Positions 50,887 to 63,341 of a stretch of 64,000 nucleotides of DNA are shown in pieces; position 1 is the stretch's first letter; every line of letters begins with the position of its first letter. Source of the stretch: Cubamyces lactineus. Its lineage: Eukaryota > Basidiomycota > Agaricomycetes > Polyporales > Polyporaceae. The notes under the pieces are model-generated. The model did no database searches and had not been told where the DNA came from. It was given only the letters and a program-made list of their open reading frames with translations. The position numbers were made by a program, and so were the translations under genes. The stretch spans positions 744,001 to 808,000 of the forward strand of contig JACDTU010000007.1 in assembly GCA_022376465.1 (NCBI GenBank), in the 5' to 3' direction.

Positions 50887-52663
50887 ATGCGAGAGTGTTT
50901 GAACTGCCGATCACAGGCTGTCGGCGTACAGGGTCGCCACCTGTACATCGCCGCAGGCCTCACTTTCGTACTGTCATGCTACTTCCTGGTTCGACATTTC
51001 TACGCGCTGCAAGAGGTCTTGACTGCGACTGCGACCGCTACATCCGACCCAATCTTGCCAGCTGCTACTTCCGAGACCGTGTCTGACGAGCCTGAGCTTG
51101 AGGTATCGGAGACACCACCACTTCCGAAGGGCCTACCCCCGCTGTACTCGGCTTATCACGACGTCGAGTTACGGCTTCCTCAGCAAGATTGGACACAGAC
51201 AGAGCCGGCGCCTGGTGAGAAGTTTTTCTTCGTCGCTGGACACACTAGAGGCGAGTCTTTTACCTCCAAACAAGTTTGAGAGACGGAGCTGAGTAGCCCC
51301 TAGCACTCGGATGGGGAAACGCCGTCCAAGAACACATACTAAATGCCTATTTGGCGTACAAAGCTGGTCGATCGTATGTTGGCTATTGCTCTTAAGATAT
51401 CAGTATCGTGCTGACTTGCGAACCACAGATTCGTCTTTGGTAACTTTACCTGGAATGACGATGGCTCTCCGTATTCCGACTATGAGGGAAGCGGGAAGAT
51501 CATTCCTTCCCAATACCCTACTCCGTGCTCTTGCGAGGTGCTTCCGATCTACAGTAGCCTCACCTGCACACAACTGACCGAGTCACAGGTCCGATTGTGG
51601 GCGAACCCTTTGCGCCTGGGGACAATGCGCCTCTTGCCGTGAGCAGGGACTACTTTGACCATCTGTGCCCCAACAAGGTCGAGTTCGCGCGACAAGAACT
51701 TCATGCCAACTTGACGTCGCCGAACTCAGTGGCTGAGATAACTGAGAAGTGGGCGTCCCTCCTGAAGAATCTTGATGAATCGTGCGTGCAATCCACCCTG
51801 GATTCCGGACCCATATACAGCCATCACGAGTACGCATACCCATATACACAGCTATCGCGCTATCCAGCTGATGTCGATACAGCGTATGGGGAGTCCGGAT
51901 GTCCTTGTTGGACGTTTGGCAAGACCTCAAGCAGTCGCCCTTCCTCACGCAATTCGGGTGGTCCCCCTTGGTCGAGCTCGCCTTCGACACGAACCGCGAC
52001 CTCTTCGCATCCTCCACCGAGCCCTACCTCTCCAGCACGCCCTTCACCTCCAACGCCGAACGGTACAGCCCCATCCCAGGGCTCATGGCCATCCACGTCC
52101 GGCGCGGCGACTACGCGACGCACTGCCGCACGCTCGCGATGTGGTCCGAGGACTTCGTGAGCGTGAACGCGTTCCCGGGGATGCGCGACCCGTTCGTCGT
52201 GCCCCCGCACGAGGAGTGGGGGAACAACACGCCCGAGAACGTCGAGGTCTACCGCCGGCGCTGTCTCCCGACGATCGAGGAGATCGTGAGGAAGGTCGCG
52301 GAGGTCCGCGCGGAGCCTGAGGCGCGCGGCGTGCGCAGGCTGTATATCATGACCAACGGCAGCCCGGAGTATATTGCGGAGTTGAAGGACGCGTTGCACG
52401 AAGCCGGGAGTTGGGAGATGATCGCGAGCAGTCGGGACCTCGTCCTGAGTTGGGAGCAGAAGTATGTGTCTCACGCAGTGGATTTGCTCGTCGCACAACG
52501 GGCACAAGTTCTCCTCGGAAATGGGGTAAGCCTTCTACTATTGCGGGTGCTTTCGCGTTCGGCAGTGACTGACGACGCTTCCTAGTTTTCTACGCTCACG
52601 TCCAACGCGGTCATGATGCGCATGGCGAACGGCTTCCCTACTGGCAGCACGCGATTCTGGTGA
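50887..52663 (+). CDS. O-fucosyltransferase-like type II membrane protein, frameshifted
   Basis: Resembles the GDP-fucose O-fucosyltransferase-like proteins of basidiomycetes, expected in the secretory pathway. Exons are 50887-51250, 51304-51373, 51429-51537, 51589-51829, 51883-52525 and 52586-52663. A single N-terminal membrane helix (about residues 19-36) precedes a Pro/Thr-rich stem and the catalytic region: LGWGNAVQEHILNAYLAYKAG, GPIVGEPFAPGD, MAIHVRRGDYATHC (the His-x-Arg-Arg-Gly-Asp donor-binding motif), and the end LTSNAVMMRMANG with terminal TRFW. Two oddities: intron 1 starts with GCGAGT instead of GT, and exon 3 is one base short. FVFGNFTWNDDGSPYSDYEG and the following IPYSVLLRGPIVG are in different frames. 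The gene is therefore broken at about 51510-51520 unless the base is a sequencing error. The start is uncertain. Confidence 0.75.
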
Positions 52664-53058
52664 CCGCCCTGGCCGTCGCTACTAGACGGTGCGATGCAAA
52701 TTCCCGAACGTCTTGTACAGCACACCGGGACTTCCTGTGCATCGCAACTTCACAAATATGGACATCTACCACAACGATATACTTAACGTAATAATATACC
52801 TCTTGTAAACATATGTACACGTCCCGTACTAAGCATACGTAGACTTACTTCACATCGTCCTGACTTGTGACGCACACACACACGTAGATCCTACATGGAT
52901 CCCAGCGTAATAACTAACTAGAGCAGAAGGGTATAGAACATCAAGTCCATTGAGAAACAACGTTGGACGAAAGACGAGAAGGATAGACTGGGAGGTGGAA
53001 GCGGCCTGCAAGGCCTCGTATAGAGCTCGCGCCCGACGAAGGCTCAAGTTCATCAAGC
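52664..53058. other. Convergent spacer
   Basis: 395 bp between the stops of the fucosyltransferase-like gene and the GH5 glucanase. A/T-rich around 52770-52830. Nothing recognised. Confidence 0.4.
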
Positions 53059-55776
53059 TCAGGCAGTGGGGGCAGGAAGACAACCAGACAGCGGGATCTG
53101 TGCGTTGAGCGCGTCCCACGCGAACGGGTACGCGCACCCCGAGATCGGCGTCACAGCCGGCGCGGTATCCTGCGCGTTGAACCATCCATCGCCCACGCTC
53201 GCCGTCGGCGTCACGCTTGCCGTGGGCGTGAACGTCTGCGGGGGGAGCGTCACGATCGTGCCCGTGCTCGTGTACTGCGGCAGCGCGTCCTCGCTCTGCG
53301 TCGGCACGTGTGCCAGCGCGGGCGGCCACGGCGAGATGCTCGCCGTCGCGGCGGGCGCGATCGTGCCCGCGCCCGCGCCGCCCGTCTGCCACGCGGCGAA
53401 CGCGCCGCTGAACGGGTCCGGGGTCACCCCGAGGGACTCGCACATGCCGCTCGCGACGCGCGGGTCCTTGGGCATCCAGCCGCCCTCGAGCCCGAGCTTG
53501 TACGACCAGAGCGGCGCCTGGACGGTGTTCGTCGTCGTCGACTCGCCGATCTTCCACGTCCAGAAGAACCAGTCGCCGAGGGCGTCCATCGACGCGAGTG
53601 CGAAGTTGAGCAGGCCTTGTTTGGTCTCGTCTGACCAGCCGGAGGCGTCCTGCCAGTATTCGCAGTCGGGGCCGTAGTGCGCGGCGACGCCGACACCGAC
53701 GACCCACAAGCCACAGTCGTTGATCGCATTGCTGAACTCTCCTGCGATAGTGATACCAAAGGCTTCACGGCTGTGTACGCATTAGCGTCAGCGAATAACG
53801 TCTGCGCCTCGGCGTCAGAAGCGTACCTCTTGTTGAACTCTGAGCCCCACGCGTTGCACGCCTGCAGAGGCCATTTGCCACCGAGCTGAGTACCGTCACC
53901 GCCATCAGCTGTAATGTTGACCGGCTCGCGATTGGCCTGGCCGTCAAACGCGAAGTACGGGTGGTCGTCTGTAGCAAGCACCGTAAACAACATCGCACGC
54001 GGGGAATGCGCCAAACAGCCAGGCCGAGGACCCACCAATAGCAACCCTGTCGGCGCCAGGCAAGAAGCCCGCCCAGTGTGACAGCGGGTCGAAGCCGTCG
54101 TGGAGAGAGATTATCGGGCCGTTGCCTTCGCCCGTGCCCGTGATGTTACGAACCATCTCGTAGGCGCGCAGGTAGCTACGTGATCCCGGCGCGAGGAGAC
54201 ACACGCGTGCTCGTCAGCTTCTAGTCAGGAAAGAAGGCATGAAGCGAAATGTGCTCACAAGGACTCGAGCGGGTCGCGGCCAATCGTCGGCAAGAACGGC
54301 TCGTTGAGGACGCCGAACATCTGCACGACGTCCTTGTATTCGGGCTGCGCGGACGGGCAGTTGGGTCAGTCACTTGCACGGTCTCATGTGGCGGCGGGCA
54401 AAGTGGAGCCTCGGAATGATGCTCACCTGCGAGATGAACTCGGCGATGATGCGAATGTAGTCGAGCGAGCGTTCGGCGTTGGCGAGGCCCATGGGACCGT
54501 TCAGCCAGTTGAGCGAGCCGACCTTGCCAGAGTGGTTGTATCCTGTCAGTGAGGTCGCATCAGCCGCGCCAAATCAGTCAGGGCCGACCTGGATGAGGCG
54601 AGAGCACTGAGCACCGACCGTTTTGTGATCCTGGGATCGTATGCAGGTCGAGCAGCACTCGCAGGCCGTACTTGCGCGCCCAGCCAATGAGTCGCAGGAT
54701 GTACCTGTTCGTCTGGGTTAATGGGGCTCTTCGAACTCAATGGCTCGCTATACTTACTTCCAGCACACCCGAGCCAAGAACGGCTCCGACTGCTGCTGAC
54801 CGTTCCCATCAACGCCAACGTCCGCCCACGTCTCAATGGCCCAGAACGGGATGGGGACGCGGATCCAGTTGAGGCCCGCGCCCGCGATCTGCGCAATGTC
54901 CTCCTCCGTGATGAACGTGTCATAGTGGTTCTCCATCACCTCCTGCAGCTTCCCGCTCTGCGCGAGGAGCGTCGAGAGCGTCCACTCGTCCACCGCGCCC
55001 GGGTTCGTCTCGAACAGCTCGGGCACGATGAACGGCTCGGGGACGAAGAGCCCGCCGAGGTTCACGCCGTGGATCCGGTCCTGGCCCCACCGCCAGCTCT
55101 GGTTGAGGGGCGGCGTCCATGAGTTTGGCCGCGCCGAGTTGTCGAACGGGTTCTCAGGGTTGGATACCCCTATTCATGTACAGAACGATCAGCGTCATAT
55201 CTCGGGCGCATCGGCGAACTCGGCGTGTCGGACACCTGCCGCGGGCGGTGTGGCACGGGAGCGGGCAGTGGGCGGAGAGGCGAGGAACTCACAGTAACCA
55301 CCAAACGTGTTGTTGTAGATGAAAGTCGTTCCGTCGTCCTTCGTGACAACACTACCGTCCCCACCAATCTTGAATGCGGCCTGGGTCTTGCCCGACGCGG
55401 TAGGATTTGAAGCTGAACTGCCAGCGGCCTTGCTGCTGTCTTTGTGGTTCGGCTTGATTACCAGGAAGTATACAGGAATGACGACCGCCGCCGCCACGAC
55501 GATGAGAGCGAGGAGCCAGAACCAGATGGTCTTGTAGAACGGTCTCCTGTGCGGCTTCTGGGAGTCGAGGCCATAGCCTGTCTCGCGACCGAGCGGGCTG
55601 CTGTCGTACACGTTCTGCTCCTTCAACAGCGGCGCATATTCACGAGGCAGGGACGTCTGAGAACCAGCAGGCAAGGTGTTCGCAGAAGGGTGCTGGTATG
55701 GAGAGCCCTGTAGAGTAGCCTGTGACCCGCCCGCAGGAGTTTGGCTGAAACTGTACGGATTGTATTCCGCAGACAT
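53059..55776 (-). CDS. Membrane-anchored exo-beta-1,3-glucanase (GH5, subfamily 9 type)
   Basis: Glycoside hydrolase acting on beta-1,3-glucan of the fungal cell wall. Eight exons close in phase: 55776-55293, 55169-54758, 54704-54619, 54542-54427, 54344-54259, 54175-54036, 53968-53827 and 53770-53059, giving 725 residues. A ~80-residue cytosolic Ser/Gln/Pro-rich tail is followed by a transmembrane helix (about 84-107, TIWFWLLALIVVAAAVVI), making it a type II membrane protein. The (beta/alpha)8 core shows DRIHGVNLGGLF, LNWIRVPIPFWAIE, LLDLHTIPGSQNG, the acid/base in FGVLNEPF (Glu381) and the nucleophile in TIAGEFSNA (Glu500). About 100 C-terminal residues are Thr/Pro/Ala-rich, probably O-glycosylated. 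Probably involved in wall remodelling at the plasma membrane. Confidence 0.95.
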
Positions 55777-58719
55777 CGAGAGAGCGAACGCCTTGGGGAC
55801 AAAAACCGGCCTCTAGGTCTGGGGACAGACTCCGCTGGACTTGAGGGTTGAAGTCGAAGCGGAGGGGCGAGGGACGGAGAGCGAGAGACAGAGGGAGAGG
55901 GAGAGGAAGGGAGAAGAATTGCATGTTGATGTGGGAGGAATGCATATTATAGGACGGTGAGCATGCACTGGAGCCATCGACTGCCACTGCCAGGCATGCC
56001 GAACTCTGAGATCAACTTGTTGGCGCAAATTGCCGCCGTGAGGCCGCGACCTCGTGAAACAGCCCAACCCGACCACAGCGCTCATCCGTTTGCATGTTTG
56101 CGCCGGCCCTAGAACGGCTGTGTCCTCGCCAAAGGGGGCAAAGGCACCACTTAGCGACAGAGGACAACTGTCGGCGGGGGATCAGCGGACTGGCCTGATG
56201 TTGGGATGGCAGCGACGCCCACACGGGCACTCGCATCATGGGATCCGGGGTAACAGGCGGTGCGAACTTCGAATGCAACGCACCACGCACCTTGGTATGC
56301 AGAAGCACGCCTCGATAATGATCACTTACATCTCCATCTTCAACACTCGCACATGCCTCGCCCTACCAGCCCGCAGATTCTCTAGACATGGCGGCTCGAG
56401 CTCATCTAGCAGAGATGAGGGATGACGAACGAGATGGTTACCGCAGTGATATCGATCGCCGCTCGGTCAGTGCAGAGGAACAGCGGCGTGCACAGCCGGC
56501 GATTTCAGCCACTGCATTATTGCATCAAATCGACTAGCGGTGGGTTATGCAGCTCTTGATTCTTCAGCACTTGCAAGACAGAGGGTCGGTTTCAAAATTA
56601 CGGTGTACGAGCGAGCAGTAGGGCCTCGAGCGGTCGCAATGCATCAGTTCAGTTGCAATGCACGATGATGGTTATCGGCCACCACACGCCTTGGGCGCTT
56701 CTCCTAAGTGCGCGTCCAAAAAGGGTCGTATTGCCACCCAGAAAGGAACACTGCTTTGAAGGACTCTTCGGCCGACATCACTTTGCGCAAGAGTTAGTAC
56801 TCGATATGGACGGCTAGCTAGCATCAAACTTGAGTGTAGTAGGATCACAGTGGGACATGTCACCAATATAGACGGTGAATCAAGCAGGTGTGCTGCGTCC
56901 TGTGACGAGCAACATACCGATGGAGCCTAATGATGAGTATATAGAGGAAAAAGGATGCTTGGCGTGCTGCACAATTCATGAGGATGTAGAGACGGTTATA
57001 GATGATATCTTGAGAACCGAACTCGCACGTCAGTTTGAGGACTCGGTGCAGACTTGCACTACAGTCCAAGTAGTAGCTGTATTGAACAAGCCTTGAAGCA
57101 TCTTGGATCGCAAGAAAACAACGGCGATATCTGCTACTAGCTTACTCAAGCGATTCTCTGCAGAATTAGGCCATGTTCGCAAGAGGTAGCGTTGTGAGAA
57201 CTCTTGCATTCTTACCTGTATAGCTGGCGGACCGAAAATCCAAGTCGTCCATCACAAACACGCACATGACGGTCTCGCAATGGCCAATCGGTGCTCGGAG
57301 GGATGACAGATTCGTCAAAGTGCTACTTAGTACTATGTCATGGATCCTCACCGTTACACTGCCCACCGGCGAAAACGTCCCAAAGGCCGTCCGACCGATC
57401 GCAGATCAGGACGTAGCTGAATTGAAGGAATACGCTATTTGTCAAGCATGCTGGCCACTATACAGCGGCAAGTTGTAAACGGGGCTACCAGACCGTCTCA
57501 GAAACTGTGAGAAGAATGTCTTGGCAAAAAGCTAGTGCGACGTAGTGCAGTACATTCCCGGTTGATGTGCACAGTCCATTGTGGGAAGAGCCGGGAACGG
57601 TCACATGTGGTACATACCTCGTCTCTTGTGGGTGGCGCCTCATAAGGATGTGGCCCTGGATAGCGTTTGACTTGTAGGCTCCTGTGTTCCTGTTCCTCGT
57701 AGATCATGCAGCATACCGATGCTGACCCCTCACAGGGCTCATACAAAGTGTGTGATCTTACACCCTCGTTTGTCGACATCGGAGCGGGGAGAGCAGCACC
57801 ATCTGTCATATTGCCGGTGATAGATGCCGGTGTTGCTCGTTGCTCGAACGCTGCGGACACAGCGCGCCGGCGCTCGTAGATCCCAGCTGCGATGGCTGAT
57901 ACAACTTATTGCGCGGCCTAGGCCTGGTTGAATGACCGGCGGAATACGGTCTTTGAGCCTGAAGTTCGAGAGAATGTCTCCGAAGCGGCCACGAGACGGG
58001 GTGGGGAATCGGGACCTACGGATCAGCTAGAATCTCGAGGTGGAATAATAGAGCTCTGTAAGTCCGCTATTAGCATCCATTCGTGCAGATCGACAAAAGA
58101 GGTACGCACAGCTTGCAGCTTGTGTTACTCGGTGGCTGGACAACGAGCGAAGGAAAACGAGGATTACACACTCCATAGAACTAGGCCGCTCTGAGCGGAC
58201 CGCTGTATGTAGTAGAGACGCCACCTACGCTCGCCATCAATCTGTGCACATCGGTATCACAGCGTGGATCAGAGAGGCAATTGAGCGGCCACGAATGTCC
58301 GCAAGCTGACATCGTGGGCATTGGACAACTGTGAGATTCGGAGCAAGAGTACGAACACGTCCGGTGGACAGCTCAAACGTACGCGTATGTTTTCTGACAA
58401 GACAAAACAAGACGGGGAGGCGTCAGGGCGAACTCCGCTTAGAGTCCGCCTGAGTCCGCTGGATGATGATTCGACACAGCTGGGCGGTGCACTGCAGAGG
58501 GTTGGAACTCCGCTGACAGGGACGGTGGGCGTCTTGGCATGGGAACTCTGAGAGCGAGATAGGCGCGCGTGCGATCTGGAAAGAGGTGCGTATATTGACG
58601 GCGATGTGTCCCTCCTAAAACGCCGCTATATACCCTCGCGCTCTCGAGCCTCTCTCTCTCCTTCCCCCCTCTCACCCTCCCCCGCATCCCTGCGCCCTCC
58701 TGTCTCGCCGGCGACGACC
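55777..58719. other. Divergent intergenic region, 2.9 kb
   Basis: Carries promoters of the GH5 gene (leftward) and the GT61 gene (rightward). The immediate GH5 leader (55800-55930) is purine-rich on the plus strand, i.e. a CT-rich leader on the coding strand. A minus-strand frame at 57860-57498 contains a protein-like stretch (QVKRYPGPHPYEAPPTRDE) ending at a GTATGT donor, but no gene could be assembled. Confidence 0.35.
58627..58632 (+). promoter_or_regulatory. TATA box of the GT61-type gene
   Basis: TATATA about 90 bp before the ATG at 58720, followed by a CT-rich leader. Confidence 0.5.
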
Positions 58720-60874
58720 ATGGTCGGCCTCGCCCGCCCCCGGACTTTCCGCGATGTCGCGCTCATCTTCCTCGGTGCGGCCGCGATGCACTTCTGCACC
58801 AGCTTCCTGGGCCCCTTCGCGGATCACTCCAGTTCCATTATTGTAAAGACCCAGGTGAGCTCCCGATTTGTGCATTGCGACCAGGCCCCGAGCCGCAATG
58901 AAAAGGGGTAATGAAGTGGAGCGAGCGTACATCTCTCGGGTGCGGACAGCAGAGCATATGGTAACCGCAGGGGAGCATCGAGGGCGGGGGGAGATTGCAC
59001 GGGCCTGGCGCAGCCGAAGTTGACGCTTGAATCGCATCTCAGCTCTAACTCTGTCGGAATGATTCCTTAGGTCAGCTCGGAGTACGTCCAGGACGCCGGC
59101 CAACCAAACGTCTTCGCCCCTCCACCACACGACGCGCACAACCACGCTGCCCATGTTGACCCCGCGCCAGCACCCGTGAATCAGCCCGACCCTGCTCCGG
59201 CGCGCGACCAGCGCCAAGAGCCCGCGCAGGAGCTGATACAACCACCTCAAGAGATTCCGCCAACTGTAGATACCTCTTACACGATACCCGAAACGACCAT
59301 CCTCTCGCACGCACCGGGATGGACTGTGTTCCGCAACATCTACATGTCCAACGGCACGATGTACATCGTCACGTCACGACCGTCGTCCTTCCCGGACATT
59401 GCCATGATCACATCCACCGGCCTACCTGCGGAGAACACGCCTGAGAACATCGCTCAGCGCATGCCCACATCGGAGGACATGGCCTTCCTCACGCCGCAGG
59501 AAGCGCAGGACCGCTGGGGCGGCCAGGACAAGCTCGAGAAGAATCGGATCTGGTCCGTGGCGGGCAACACGTTCATCATCAACGAGCCCTCGCAGTTCCT
59601 CGACCACTACTACCACTTCTGTGCAGAGTGGCTCTTCGGCGCGTGGGCGTTCTGGCAGGGCGCATGGAAGGCCGTCGTGAGCCCTGACTCCGCGGCAAAG
59701 ACGACCGCGCCGCCCGTGCACCGCGCGATCTTCGCGAACGCAGGCGCGCACGGCTGGCGCGACCGCCCGGGTTTCAACTCGTACGTTTTCCGGTCTGCGT
59801 TCCCCGCGCTCACCGTCGAGGTCATGGAGGACTGGGACGACCGCATCATCGCGACGTCCTCTCCAACCGCGCCCCAGCGCGCGTGGCACTTCGACACCGT
59901 GCTCTTCACGGACCGCTCTGCGTCATTCCGCGGGCCGATCTGTGGCTCGCAGACGCAGCGCATCGCTGCGGAGGCGACGGAGCACATGCGCAAGGCGGGC
60001 AACCTCACGAAACTCTGGTGGGAGCCCGTGCGGCGCGCGGTGCTGCGCTTCGCTGGCGTGGACGAACACACGATGAACCTCGGGGTAAAGGCGGATCAGG
60101 TCCTCTCCGCGAGCACACGCCTGCAGCCCGGCGCGACGGATTCGACGAGGGCGACGTCAGGCCTGTACGACTCGGACATCGTGATCACGTACATCAGCAG
60201 GCAAGCATCGCGGAGGCACCTGCTCGACGCAGATCACGCCGCGCTCGTCGATGCGTTGGATGAGATGTGTAGGAAACACGGATGGGAGCTGAACGTCGTA
60301 GAGGCGGAGAAGCTGAGCAAGGAGCAGCAGCTGGCGATTGCGGCGCGGACGACGGTGAGTCTCACATTTGCATACGCGCGCGCGCGCTCCGCGGCCGGGC
60401 GCCTGGAGTTTGCATGGTCTGACCCCGATTTGTGTAGGTTATGCTGGGTGTGCACGGGAACGGGTTGACGGTAAGCTATATCGCGAATCTGGTCATCTCG
60501 AGTTGTGGTACTGACTGCCGGGCTATTCTTGTATTGCAGCATCTCATCATGATGCCCGTAACGCCCGTGTCGACGGTCATTGAGATCTTCTACCCTCAGG
60601 GCTTCGCGCACGATTACCACTGGACGGCGCACGCGCTGGGCATGCGTCATTTCGCCATCTGGAACGATACGTGCGTATTGAGCCCTCTCAGCCTTAGTGG
60701 CCTCGGCGTGATTACTAGCAACACGGACTAACTTCGTTTTGTAGGTATCACACGTACCCGAATGAGCCTCAGGTCAACTATCCTGACGGCTTCCAGGGCA
60801 CCGAGATCCCCGTATATGCCCCCACCGTTGTACAGGTCATCGAGGAGCGGATAGCGGGCATGCACCCACTGTAA
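58720..60874 (+). CDS. Glycosyltransferase family 61-type (DUF563) type II membrane protein
   Basis: Golgi-type glycosyltransferase, possibly a pentosyltransferase in glycan synthesis; the sugar transferred cannot be told. Exons 58720-58854, 59071-60354, 60438-60470, 60540-60670 and 60745-60874 close in phase, giving 570 residues. An N-terminal signal anchor (about residues 11-30, DVALIFLGAAAMHF) precedes an Ala/Pro/His/Gln-rich stem. GT61/DUF563 hallmarks are SQFLDHYYHFCAEWLFG, ITYISRQASRRHLLD (the Arg-Gln-x-x-Arg-Arg region), VMLGVHGNGLTHLIMMP (His479-Gly-Asn-Gly) and VIEIFYPQGFAHDY. The first intron (216 nt) is long for this genome. The gene converges with nothing nearby; a CT-rich 3' tract follows. 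Confidence 0.9.
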
Positions 60875-62314
60875 ACATATCATCCCCAGCTACCCGTTAC
60901 CATCCTACCCATTTCCTGCCCTACCCCTTCATCACCGCTGCCCGCCCCAAAACAACGACATGCATCTCACACTTCCCATCTGCGACACGACACATCTCAG
61001 CATCCGCGCCCATGCAGCCCTAGCGCACGCGACCCGGCGCACCCGCTCTATGCTCTCGACACGCACACGCCTCCAAACGCCTGTTGTATCCCTCTCCTCT
61101 CTTCTCTGCATCCCATCCGCATCCACACACGCATCTCTCCCCCGGCGCAACCATCTACATCCGGGGCCCTACGCTACTTGTCATTCCCCACGGCCTCAGA
61201 CGAGGCCCGGCAAGGGAGTTATACTCGGTATCCTATATCTATCTCTCGCTCTCTCTCTCGCTGCAGTCCTGCTCCCACCCGCTCGTTACGTCTAGTCTCC
61301 CCTACCACGCCGGCTTTCTGCGTGCCGCGACCTGCGCAGAGGGCTGGAGACGACGGCGGTGTCGCTCGCCGCCGCCGTTTGGTGTGCCCTCGCGCGACCC
61401 GTCCGCGCGTTCTAGCTATCATCGGGAACTTTGTGTACATTATCGCGTATGTCGTCTTTTTTGTCTTCGGTTTCTCTGGCTCCTCGGGCTCCTCTCTGCC
61501 TCTATGGGATTAGTCGTCGTCATCGTGGTCGTCGTGGTCGGGCCTCGTCGGATTCGGGCTTCTTGAGCGGGGAAAGGTACATAGTATTCTTTGACTTATG
61601 TCGGGATCAATAGACCCCTTGCGAAAGCTCTCAGGTTCTGTGCGTCGATGCTGGAAACGTTACACAAGTGAGTTCATCGCTGAGAACTGATGTCAGATTA
61701 CTGCGGTCAGTGTATGCGTTGTGGTGTTAGTTTTCGTTTTCGCTTGCTGCTTAAGTGAAGAGGGCTCGTTGCGTCATCCAATTGGCGCTCTTGGATGGAT
61801 ACTTGCAGAGCCTGGAACATTGCACTTTCACGCTGTGCTTGAACTTGAAGCTCTCTTCAAAGTTCAAGTGCCCATGGATTTCTGCGTTCCCACAGAATCG
61901 GACAGCTTACCATGAACGGAACAGCATATGATCCGGAGGAGCACATGGCCAATTTTGAATTCATTGAGCATGGCCCCAAGCTGACGTCGACGATGGCTGA
62001 GTGGAGCCTCGCGATGGCAGGTGGTGCTGCACGCTGCGCGCGAGAGTCAGACTCTGCTCGGCGAAACGTCGTCGGGGAGTCGCGCGTATATAAGCACAGT
62101 GCACACTAGGTACACACTAGATATCAATCCTACTGCCAGTTAACGCCGCAACTACGAGCTACCACAGCACTATCTTCCGGAACACAAGAAGGGATACCAG
62201 GATTCCTACACATACACTTACAACCTGCCCATCCCTCACGAATCTAGGATACCCGGTACTCCACAGCATATCTTATCCAACAACACCCTGTACACATAGC
62301 ACAGCATATTCATT
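60875..62314. other. Intergenic; pyrimidine-rich tract and promoter
   Basis: 60880-61300 is C/T-rich with CACAC and CTCTCT runs on the plus strand, like the tract after the second HMG gene, probably transcript tail. 61620-62110 has short frames without support. A TATA box (62087-62094) precedes the next gene. Confidence 0.4.
62087..62094 (+). promoter_or_regulatory. TATA box of the small Gly/Ala-rich membrane protein gene
   Basis: TATATAAG about 220 bp before the ATG at 62315. The intervening leader is A/C-rich. Confidence 0.5.
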
Positions 62315-63081
62315 ATGGTGCGTCTTCCTCGTGCACTTGCGATCGAGAAGGAACTTACCTTTTTTGCTCTTGCCTTCTGCTTCGGACGCATGGCGGACAC
62401 GCATTGCTCGTACATCTACAACAGGGAGGTGTCATATCATTAGTGGCGAACGTAGTCACCAGCGTAATCACCGGCATCGCAGCAGTTCTGCAGGCCATCG
62501 TGGGCGCTATCGCAGGCGTACGTTCGTTTCCTATTCCTTCATATCCCTCACACGCTCATGTAAGCATATATACTTGCGCTCGCTTCCAGCTCCTCTTCGG
62601 GATCTTCAATGTCCTGACGTGTGGCGCCTTCGCCCCTGCAGGCGCAGGGACAGGCACTGCCGCGGGAGAAGCGGCAGGGACGAGCACAGCAGCCGGGGGT
62701 TCCACAGGCACCCCTGGCGCGCGCTGGTTTGGCCTCGGCGGGAGTCAGACCGCGTCGACGGTTGGCGAGCGCGAAGCTGAGGCGGAAGCGGAAGCGGGCG
62801 TGGCGCCTCCTATGGCGGAGGCGGCGCCCATGGCTGCTGGAGGAATGGCGCCGCCGGGCGTGGGCATGGGTGTGGGAGGTCCGATGGGTGGCCAGATGGG
62901 CGGTCCTGGGCAGATGGCAGCGCCGATGAGAGCTCCGGCGGGTGGTCCGATGGTAGCACCGGTGCCTATGGGTAACGGCGGAGCGCTTGCAGGCGGCGTG
63001 GGTGCTGGAGGCGATGGTCTTGTGGGCGCGGGCGCAGGTGTAGGGGGCGTTGCGGGCGGTCCGGGAGCAAGGATATACTGA
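62315..63081 (+). CDS. Small hydrophobic membrane protein with Gly/Ala/Met-rich tail
   Basis: Unknown function. Exons are 62315-62317, 62425-62517 and 62590-63081, giving 195 residues. The first coding exon is the ATG alone: GTGCGT follows it directly, and the 107-nt intron ends at ACAACAG, continuing as GGVISLVANVVTSVITGIAAV. This gives the Met-Gly-Gly start typical of a group of short basidiomycete hydrophobic proteins. The first ~45 residues are hydrophobic (ISLVANVVTSVITG, QAIVGAIAG, LLFGIFNVLTCGAF), with a Cys that could be acylated. The remainder is low complexity: Ala/Gly/Thr, an acidic Glu/Ala patch, then Met/Gly/Pro repeats such as GMGVGGPMGGQMGG. A start inside the long frame at 62404 would need a non-ATG codon, so the spliced start is preferred. 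Confidence 0.7.
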
Positions 63082-63341
63082 AGCAGGATACAATGCGGAC
63101 GACAGGATCATGGACCTGGCATACCTTAGACACACTATAAGTTACAGATACGCATAATGTTTCTGGATGTGTGGCTGAATGTAAGAAGTTGTCATTGCGC
63201 TCGATGCACACACCAGCTTAGGCCTGATAACTCTGGTTCTGCTTGTAAGAATGCACGCCAGAACTATGCGGCATGTTGCACGCAAACCATACAATGTACA
63301 TCTCCATGCTGGGCCGGACAGATGCAATTGACCCAAAGCAC

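Noticed and set aside
53066..53677. 203-codon plus-strand frame
   Set aside because: Antisense of the Thr/Pro/Ala-rich C-terminal exon of the GH5 glucanase; GC-rich composition explains it.
60377..60392. CGCGCG simple repeat as a structural element
   Set aside because: A short alternating run inside an intron of the GT61 gene; too short to claim function.
62548..63135. 195-codon minus-strand Arg/His-rich frame
   Set aside because: Antisense of the Gly/Ala/Met repeats in the small membrane protein; no splice or start context.
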